Program-made: the position numbers and the translations under genes
Notes under the pieces: generated by a model
What the model saw: the letters and a program-made list of their open reading frames with translations, nothing else
The model's database searches: none
What the model was told of the DNA's origin: nothing
Part shown: piece after piece, positions 18,597 to 24,628 of the stretch
Position numbering within the stretch: the stretch's first letter is position 1
Layout: every line of letters begins with the position of its first letter
Source of the DNA: Zelonia costaricensis
Lineage: Eukaryota; Euglenozoa; Kinetoplastea; Trypanosomatida; Trypanosomatidae
DNA length: 24,628 nucleotides
Reading direction: 5' to 3'
NCBI GenBank assembly: GCA_030849075.1
Contig: JASAOO010003138.1
Span: 1 to 24,628 of the forward strand

Positions 18597-18622
18597 CACA
18601 CACACACACACACACACACACA
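18597..18622. repeat. (CA)13 microsatellite
   Basis: CA dinucleotide tract close to the stop codon of the FYVE/GTPase gene; UG-rich in its transcript. Confidence 0.9.
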
Positions 18623-18665
18623 TGCGCACACGCTGCAGGTGAACCCGCAACGCGCGCTGCTCGGC

Positions 18666-21275
18666 TCACTTGCGATCAAGCAAAATGTCAAGGGCGCACG
18701 GTTGCATAGTGAGGTTGAGCAGCTCCTGCACCATCGCCCGCGACGCGCGTGGGCGCCGCCGCACCACGGAGCCCCGCACCGCACTCGCCGGAACGCTGGC
18801 GACGCTGCCCTGTGCACTGGCGTAGCGCATCGAGGTGCTGGGCGGGGGTGAGCCGGCCCCCTGCATCGTGAGCTCCGCGCTGATGTCCGATATCGTCGTG
18901 GTGCTGGCCACGGTCGCCTCGGCGAGGCGGTCCAGCACCGACTGCACCACCGCCTCGAAGAACGCGGTGGGCTGCAGCAGCGGGCACTGAATGGAGGAGT
19001 GGCCCCGCACCGTAATACCCACCGCGTCGTCCACCGACACCTCCAGCGAGGTCGTCGGCGCGCTCGCGAGCACCGCGGGCGGGGTCGCGGCAGCCGCCAG
19101 CTCGGGCCCACACATCGTCTCCGCGCGCTGCGGCGGCAGCGAGGCAGACGACGCGGTGCTGGCGTCGCAGCGAAGCGGGCCGCGCCCGGCCGCGGCGCAG
19201 CCGTCCGTGTCCGCTGCGAGCGTCGTCGCGGCAGAGGAGTCGCGGCTCACGAGGCCGACATCGCGGAGGGGGGCGGAGAGGGTCAAGGCGGGATCCGTCG
19301 GAGCACTGCCAGGCAGGGCCGCTGCAGCGTCGATCGCCAGCCCACCACCACCGCCACCTCCACGGGGAGCAGCCGCGGCAGCAGCAGCGGCAGCGGTAGT
19401 CGCGAGGGGTGAGCGGTGCAGATGCGGATGGGCTGCAGAGGCGCCACCACCAGCGCCGCTGCCGTGGTGGAGCTGGCGCACCAGGCCGCACACCACCACG
19501 GGCTGCGGCCCAAGGGCCGGCTCGAGCTCCATCATGATGTCGGCCGCCTGCACCAGGGTCACCTTCTGCGCCGGGTCGTAGCACAGCCCAATGACGTGGC
19601 AGTGCCGACAGACGAAGCGGCGCAGCTCCCCGTACCGGTCCGCGCCGCTCAGATCGTACAGGTGCAGCACCACCTCGGTGGAGAGGCCACGTGCGAGTCG
19701 CACCGTCACGGCGCGCCGCTCAAACCCAATCGTGGGCCGCACAACCATCTGCGGCAGCTTCGCGCCCAGAAATGCAGAGGCGCTGGCCGTCTTGCCGATC
19801 CCGCTCGGCCCCACCAGCGCCACCCGGATCGGGCTTGCCAGCAGGATGCGGGCGCCGAGGGAGAAGGAGGAGAGCCCCTCACACCGCGCCATCTCCTGCC
19901 GCCGCGCGAAGTCGAGAAACTGCGTGTAGTTGTAGCGCGCGTGAAGCGAGATGACCCGCTTCGCCGCCTCGCTCTCCGACAGCGCGGTCGCGTCTTGGAT
20001 CACCGAGGCGCTCTTGAAGATGTCCTCAGCGAGGGAGGAGTTGCGGGCGCCACCGCCGCCACTGCTGCCGCGCTGCTGCTGCGCCCGCAGGGCGGCCGCG
20101 CGCGACTTGAGCGAGGAGAGCTGCGGCGTGTCGCGCTCTTGGGCCCAGCGCATCATGTTGTACTGATACCAGATCAGGTTGTCGCGGGACATGAAGTAGA
20201 AGTCAGCGGACACCAGCGCCAGACTGGCGAGGTCGCGCAGGTGCAGGTATGTCATGATGTTCACGAGCAGCACGCGCTGAATCATCTTCAGCTCGCCGCG
20301 GCTGTGACGGCGCGGCTCGCCACTCTCCTGCCGAGTTGAGATGACGAGCTGCACCTCGTACGAGCAGCTCGCACACACGCGGCACTGCACCGCCGCAAAG
20401 GATGACGCCGCCGCCGTAGCCGGCGGTGAGCCCATCGCGTAGTTGCCGAGGCCGCCGTTTCCTTCTGCGGGGATGGCAGGCGACGCCGGGTAACCGCCGC
20501 CGCCGCCAGATGTCGGGGATGCGGTGGGGCCCGCACCCGCGGCAGAGTCCTGTGCACGGCGCGCGCCGTTCAACGTCGAGGGGACGACGTCAAGACTGCC
20601 GTTGCTGGCGTACGGCTGCGGCTCCGGTGTCGCGGCGGACGAGGTCGCCGTCGCCGCGGAAACGCCCACGAGCCCTTCCGTCGACGCGCCGTTCGATGTG
20701 TTGTGCAGTACTGCGGCGGAGATGTACACGGCGTTGCTGCAACACGACGAGCAGAAGACGCGGCCGCACATGCGGCAGTGGTGCTTGCGGCTGAAGAGGG
20801 AGAAACCGTTACTACAGTCGGGGGCCATGCAGTTCACCACGTGGGCGTCGGGCAGCCACTGATCCAGCGGCGCGCACCGCACCCGCGAGAGGTCCAGCAC
20901 CGGCTTTGCCAGCGTTGAGGTCGTCGTGCCGCTTCCGTTCACCGCCGTACCCGCGGCGGCGTTGATGCCCAGCGGTGGGGGCTGCGAGGCGCCGTTGTCG
21001 CCCGTTCGCCGCGTCGTGGAGGCCACCGCGGAGGCTGAATAGGCGCCATCTGCAGCAGCAGCAGCAGCAGCCACAGCGGCGGCGGCGCTTGCTCGGTACG
21101 TCGTGCTGTAGCCCGAGTAGGACGATGACGTCGTCAAGGTGCTGGTGAGCGAGCCGGCCGCGCTGTCCTCGTTGAAGAGGCCGTGCAACACGTTTACCTG
21201 CAGCACCGGCGGCCCGCCGTGGCGCCGCTCCGGTATCTGGCCGGGAGAGGTCGCAGACGACGTCTCCTTCTCCAT
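18666..21275 (-). CDS. FYVE zinc finger / F-box-like / Ras-like GTPase fusion protein
   Basis: 869 residues, ATG at 21275 to TGA at 18666-18668. In order: a disordered Ser/Ala-rich start (1-130, with an alanine run at about 63-75); a FYVE finger with WLPD (140-143), CMAPDC (149-154), RKHHCRMCG (163-171), CSSCC (175-179) and the closing CRVCASC (298-304); an F-box-like helix set, MIQRVLLVNIMTYLHLRDLA to YQYNM (331-374); a linker; and a Ras-like domain. The last has P-loop GPSGIGKT (489-496), RPTIGFE (513-519) as switch I, and LYDLSGADRY (539-548) in place of Rab WDTAGQERY. It ends with SIQC (761-764) and FFEAVVQSVLDRL (772-784), like the last Rab strand and helix. FYVE fingers bind PI3P on endosomes and F-boxes recruit SCF ubiquitin ligase, so a membrane-recruited GTPase adaptor is conceivable; that role is inferred. 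I know of no named family with this order. Confidence 0.88.
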   Translation of the reverse strand: MEKETSSATSPGQIPERRHGGPPVLQVNVLHGLFNEDSAAGSLTSTLTTSSSYSGYSTTYRASAAAAVAAAAAAADGAYSASAVASTTRRTGDNGASQPPPLGINAAAGTAVNGSGTTTSTLAKPVLDLSRVRCAPLDQWLPDAHVVNCMAPDCSNGFSLFSRKHHCRMCGRVFCSSCCSNAVYISAAVLHNTSNGASTEGLVGVSAATATSSAATPEPQPYASNGSLDVVPSTLNGARRAQDSAAGAGPTASPTSGGGGGYPASPAIPAEGNGGLGNYAMGSPPATAAASSFAAVQCRVCASCSYEVQLVISTRQESGEPRRHSRGELKMIQRVLLVNIMTYLHLRDLASLALVSADFYFMSRDNLIWYQYNMMRWAQERDTPQLSSLKSRAAALRAQQQRGSSGGGGARNSSLAEDIFKSASVIQDATALSESEAAKRVISLHARYNYTQFLDFARRQEMARCEGLSSFSLGARILLASPIRVALVGPSGIGKTASASAFLGAKLPQMVVRPTIGFERRAVTVRLARGLSTEVVLHLYDLSGADRYGELRRFVCRHCHVIGLCYDPAQKVTLVQAADIMMELEPALGPQPVVVCGLVRQLHHGSGAGGGASAAHPHLHRSPLATTAAAAAAAAAPRGGGGGGGLAIDAAAALPGSAPTDPALTLSAPLRDVGLVSRDSSAATTLAADTDGCAAAGRGPLRCDASTASSASLPPQRAETMCGPELAAAATPPAVLASAPTTSLEVSVDDAVGITVRGHSSIQCPLLQPTAFFEAVVQSVLDRLAEATVASTTTISDISAELTMQGAGSPPPSTSMRYASAQGSVASVPASAVRGSVVRRRPRASRAMVQELLNLTMQPCALDILLDRK

Positions 21276-21283
21276 TTCCCCGA

Positions 21284-21311
21284 TGTGTGTGCGTGTGTGT
21301 GTGTGTGTGTG
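21284..21311. repeat. Interrupted GT tract in the FYVE/GTPase leader
   Basis: GT dinucleotide repeat with one GCG interruption, starting 9 nt upstream of the start codon. It reads as CA in the transcript. Confidence 0.85.
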
Positions 21312-21339
21312 AGGTGCGAGTGTGTTTGATGTGTGCGGA

Positions 21340-21375
21340 CTCCGTGCAGCGGCGGGGGGGGGGGAGGGGGCCAAG
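21340..21375 (-). promoter_or_regulatory. Candidate trans-splice acceptor of the FYVE/GTPase gene
   Basis: On the minus strand a C-rich tract (about 21370-21351) is followed by GCTGCACGGAG, with the first AG at 21341-21340. The 5' UTR would be about 64 nt and would contain the CA repeat at 21284-21311. Confidence 0.4.
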
Positions 21376-21925
21376 GGCCTGCGACGTGACAACGGCGTCT
21401 CCAGCAACTCCAATCGACACACGCCGCTTCTCCTACACAGACATACACGAAGAAATGCGCGAGGGAGACACCAGCGAACAACGAGGCAGAAAAGGAAAGA
21501 AACGTTTTGGACAAAAAGCGCCACAAGCAAACACACGCCGTTGGTGGGAATCTCGCCACGCGGCCAGGCCCCTTCTTGCCGAGATCAAACACAGCCCACC
21601 TGCTCGAGGGGGGGAAGGAGACGGAAAGGGAGGGGGGCGAGCACTGACACCGCAGGTGCCAAAGAGCCCCTGAAGAGAAAAAAACAGTGAAAACGCAAAC
21701 AGCAGCACGCGGGGCACTGCACGTTGCGCGAAGAGAAGGCGGCGGCGAGGAGGGAGGGGGGTGAAGATGATGTCGTGATAGCCCCACTCGCGATGCAGGG
21801 GTGACACCAAGAAACCAAAAGGAAAAAGAGTTGTTGCAGCTGTCGTGCGCAATGGTTAATTCACTAGAAAAATATCGGTTACTCCACAAGCCAGGCGTGA
21901 GGCGAGGCTGAACAAGCTCGCAACG

Positions 21926-21953
21926 GTGTGTGTGTGTGTGTGTGTGTGTGTGT
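21926..21953. repeat. (GT)14 microsatellite
   Basis: Uninterrupted 28-base GT tract, followed by TGTCTGAG-type imperfect repeats to about 21972. Confidence 0.9.
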
Positions 21954-23238
21954 CTGAGTGTGTCTGAGTGTGTGGCACACAACAACGTGAACCTGTCGGT
22001 AAGTGACCCTCTCTCGTATCCACACTGTGCGCCGTGTGACTGCCCTTGCCCTACTTTTGGGGCGGTTTTCCTTTCCGTAGTTCGGGTGTGCCCGCTGCTA
22101 CGCGTTTCGCCGTGTGTGTGTGTGTGTGTAAGTGTGTGTGCAGAAGAGGGGAAGCCCAGCACAAGGTAATACGTGCGCAAAAGAGGCAGGGTGAGCAATG
22201 GGAAGGAAGGAGACAGGAAACAGTCGCTCAACACAGCATCTGTAGAGAGGAGAGGAGGAGGGAGAGGGGGTGGAGTAGCCTCCGCGTTGCACCACAACAG
22301 GGGCAACAGAAGGGCATCGTCGCACACAAGAAGAGCCCGCAGTCGCAGAGAAAATGAAAAGACGAGAGGGACTGCCAAACGCGTGGCCCACGTCACCTCC
22401 CGCCGCCCCCCTTCGATCTCTAACCCGCTCTCCATCACTCTCTCTCTGTGTGAAGCAGGCACGCCACACCCGCTCACGCACTTTCATCGACGCGCCTCCG
22501 CCACTGCCTATTGGCCTCGCTGAGTTTGTGTGAGCTTCCCTCCGCAAGTTCTGTTGATTTGTGTGTTTGTGTGTATATGTGTGTTCATGTGCTCTGAATA
22601 GCTTTCACAGCTGCTTTATACTTGTTTTTTTTTGATGTTATTGTTTGTTTGCTGGTTCACTGCGCCATTGCAGGACCGCTAACGACTCCTCCTCCTCCTC
22701 ACTCACCGCGACAAGGCAGAGCGCACCCGCACTGCGCACTCCGGGTGCGAGCGCACGCCAGCCCAGGTGCCCCACTGTCAACCCCCCCCCCGCCCCCCTC
22801 TACTCTGTTTTCCCTACGAGATGATAGAGGAAACCACGTCGACGCAGGAAGTGCAGTGAGCTTCGAGGAAGATACTACTTCGTACAGCTCCTCGTCACAC
22901 TCACACCCACGCACATAGAGGCACAAAGCAGCTCGGTCGCATCCGGCGCCGCTGGCGCGTGGGAGGAGGGGAGGAAGTGGGGCGCGGCAACGCGAGAACA
23001 GTCGGAGAAACGGACGAGAGAGCGAGTGGTGATGAGAAACAGAAGAGTCATATTGAAAGGCGAAAAAAATAAAAGGAAAGAGATGGCGTGAGCTTGACAA
23101 AGAATCAAGGCAGGTGTAACGTGGAGGAGGAGTGATGGGGTTGCTGAAAACCGACGTGGAATGTCGCATACGAGACCCACGACATCTCATCGCTCGTAAC
23201 GTCGGGGTTTAGACCGCGTGGCGAGGGAATCGAAGACG

Positions 23239-23240
<2 letters not shown>

Positions 23241-23272
<32 letters not shown>
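23241..23272. repeat. (CA)16 microsatellite
   Basis: The longest uninterrupted dinucleotide tract in the window. It is flanked on the right by purine-rich GA sequence. Confidence 0.92.
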
Positions 23273-23274
<2 letters not shown>

Positions 23275-23698
23275 GAGAAGAGGCGAGCGAGAGACTGGGG
23301 AGGCGCGAGCCCCTCAGTGCGGTCTCTAAAAAAAGAACAACAGAAGAAGGGGAGCGAAAAACAAAACAAAACACACACACACAGAGAGAGAGAAAGCGAG
23401 CTGTGTAAACGAGAAAGACAGAGACAAGTAAAAACAAGCGGGAGAAAAATGACCGCGCATCAAGAGGCGCGTGGGTGGCGGACGAGAGACGCTACGCAAC
23501 AGTAGAGGAAAGGAGGTCACGGGTTGGACAAGAAGCGATGGAGGGAGCAGCAAAGTGGCTGCGACGAAGCCTCTCCACACTCCCACGCACGCCATTGAGC
23601 TCACTTCCACGGAGACCGAGCAGTGCACGTGAGCTCCTTCCTGTCTTCAAGTTATTGAAAAAGGAACGCACACGCAACTTGACGAAGGTCAAAAACGA

Positions 23699-23739
23699 TT
23701 TTGCGTTCACCTCTTGTCCCTGAAGCATGGAACGCAAAA
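23699..23739. repeat. 10-bp perfect inverted repeat, 21-nt loop
   Basis: TTTTGCGTTC at 23699-23708 and its exact reverse complement GAACGCAAAA at 23730-23739 could form a hairpin in RNA of either strand. There is no T-run or other terminator-like context, and no function is assigned. Confidence 0.6.
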
Positions 23740-24628
23740 CGCACTGCCAGAAGGAAATACAGATGAACAGCCCAGAGATGAGAAGATGCACACGTCAACA
23801 CTTGCGTTAATATTGTGCTTGTTGGAGTGTGTGCATGTGTGTGTTTGTGTGTGCATGCGTGCATAATAAAGGCCTCAACTGTTTGCCTTGCACTCTGCTG
23901 AGGGTCGGAGACGGATACGAAGGTGAAACGAGCGAAGCACACGCAAATGGGCCAATACAGGAGAGAAACTCCCATCTTCTTTTTTCTTTTTCTTTGGATA
24001 GGCCTTCGCACTGCGGGTTGACTCGTGCTGACTAAACGGGACGTGATGAGAGACCAGGACTCGTGGACTACACACGCATGCAGCAACAGACACACACACA
24101 GACAAACACAGACGCAGAGACGTACAGCAGCAGATCGCTGGGGGGAAAAATAACAGGAAACGGTGAGCGAAGTGAAGCAGCCAACGGGGTGTGTGGAGCA
24201 TGAGCAGGCAGCGAAGGCCTACTGGACCACGGGCATCACCATCAGACGCTGCAACAGGGGCAGAGCGACGAGGCAGTCGAAGAGAAAGAAAGCACGTACG
24301 AAACCACGAAACAGTCAAGACAGCAAAGCAGGTACAACTGGAAGAGGAGCTGCTGCCGTCGGTCGGTCACTCAGCGTCTACGCTCATTCATGTAGGCACG
24401 GAGCATTTACTCACCGCACGTGGATTCTCTGGCGCCGATCGCGAGTACTCCGCCCTACTTCCCGCCGGCAACAGCGCTGCAGCACACCTCACTCTCGCCT
24501 GCCCTCAAGAGAGCTCGAACCGCCCGACTGCCTGCACACGCCGAACACGCGCACATGAAAACGGACCGGTTCCAGACAGTCGTAAGCTCATCGGAATTGG
24601 GGACAGACCGTGTCAAAACTGTGCGGCG

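Larger units (their letters stand above)
17439..18665. other. Spacer: 5' UTR of poly(A) polymerase and 3' UTR of the FYVE/GTPase gene
   Basis: No supported gene. It includes TG tracts at 17617-17637, 17836-17850 and 17917-17936, a CA tract at 18597-18622, an A10 run near 18214-18223 and G-runs near 18437-18470. The CA tract reads as (UG)13 about 44 nt after the stop codon of the FYVE/GTPase gene. Confidence 0.6.
21276..24628. other. Long spacer without a gene, right end of window
   Basis: I find no supported gene on either strand in 3.35 kb. The open frames here give low-complexity Ser/Pro/His/Thr-rich peptides shaped by TG/CA repeats. Contents: the FYVE/GTPase 5' leader at the left; TG tracts at 21926-21953 and 22112-22129; a pyrimidine-rich plus strand from about 22390 to 22820; a purine-rich plus strand from about 22910 to 23550 with (CA)16 at 23241-23272; a 10-bp inverted repeat at 23699-23739; then mixed sequence to the end. 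It may be the 3' UTR of a minus-strand gene beyond the window or part of a strand-switch region. Confidence 0.55.

Noticed and set aside
21276..22477. Minus-strand open frames upstream of the FYVE/GTPase start
   Set aside because: Translations consist of repeat-derived His/Thr runs and Ser/Pro-rich sequence with no domain; this is leader and spacer sequence.
23241..23272. CRISPR-like or telomere-like repeat
   Set aside because: It is a plain CA dinucleotide tract with no spacers and no TTAGGG units.
24163..24558. 131-codon plus-strand open frame at the right end
   Set aside because: It is Arg/Ser/Thr-rich with no domain, and no plausible splice tract directs it.

Overview
The window looks like nuclear DNA of a trypanosomatid flagellate, most likely Leishmania or a close relative. 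It is GC-rich, its genes lack introns and all point the same way, and long low-complexity spacers are full of (TG)n/(CA)n tracts. Pyrimidine tracts followed by AG sit upstream of the start codons, as expected for spliced-leader trans-splicing. The domain content (FYVE, F-box, flagellar-type coiled coil, base-exchange phosphatidylserine synthase) is eukaryotic. From memory, the L. major phosphatidylserine synthase gene is on chromosome 14, so this may be the equivalent locus; I could not check synteny.

Seven protein genes are supported, all on the minus strand. They would be read right to left as one polycistronic unit: (1) a FYVE / F-box-like / Ras-like GTPase fusion protein (18666-21275); (2) canonical poly(A) polymerase (15354-17438); (3) bifunctional NAD(P)HX epimerase/dehydratase of the bacterial Nnr (YjeF) fused type (12845-14542); (4) phosphatidylserine synthase (10629-12131); (5) an FCP1/NIF-type HAD-fold protein without its catalytic aspartates (8888-9712); (6) a 964-residue coiled-coil protein with a QRICH2/DUF4795-like C-terminal CxxC segment (4672-7566); (7) an unrecognised protein whose frame is broken near a C8 run (1580-3170).

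The rest is spacer: 1-1579, 3171-4671, 7567-8887, 9713-10628, 12132-12844, 14543-15353, 17439-18665 and 21276-24628. These hold 5' and 3' UTRs, candidate splice acceptors, dinucleotide repeats and homopolymers. I see no tRNA, rRNA, CRISPR array or transposon ORF. The right-hand 3.35 kb is the longest stretch without a gene.

The genes do not form one pathway, which is normal for trypanosomatid polycistrons. They cover mRNA 3' end formation, repair of damaged NAD(P)H, phospholipid synthesis, a probable flagellar structural protein, a probable membrane or ubiquitin adaptor, and a likely pseudophosphatase. The most unusual items are the FYVE/F-box/GTPase fusion, the degenerate FCP1-like protein, and a splice-site layout that calls the start codon of the phosphatidylserine synthase into question.
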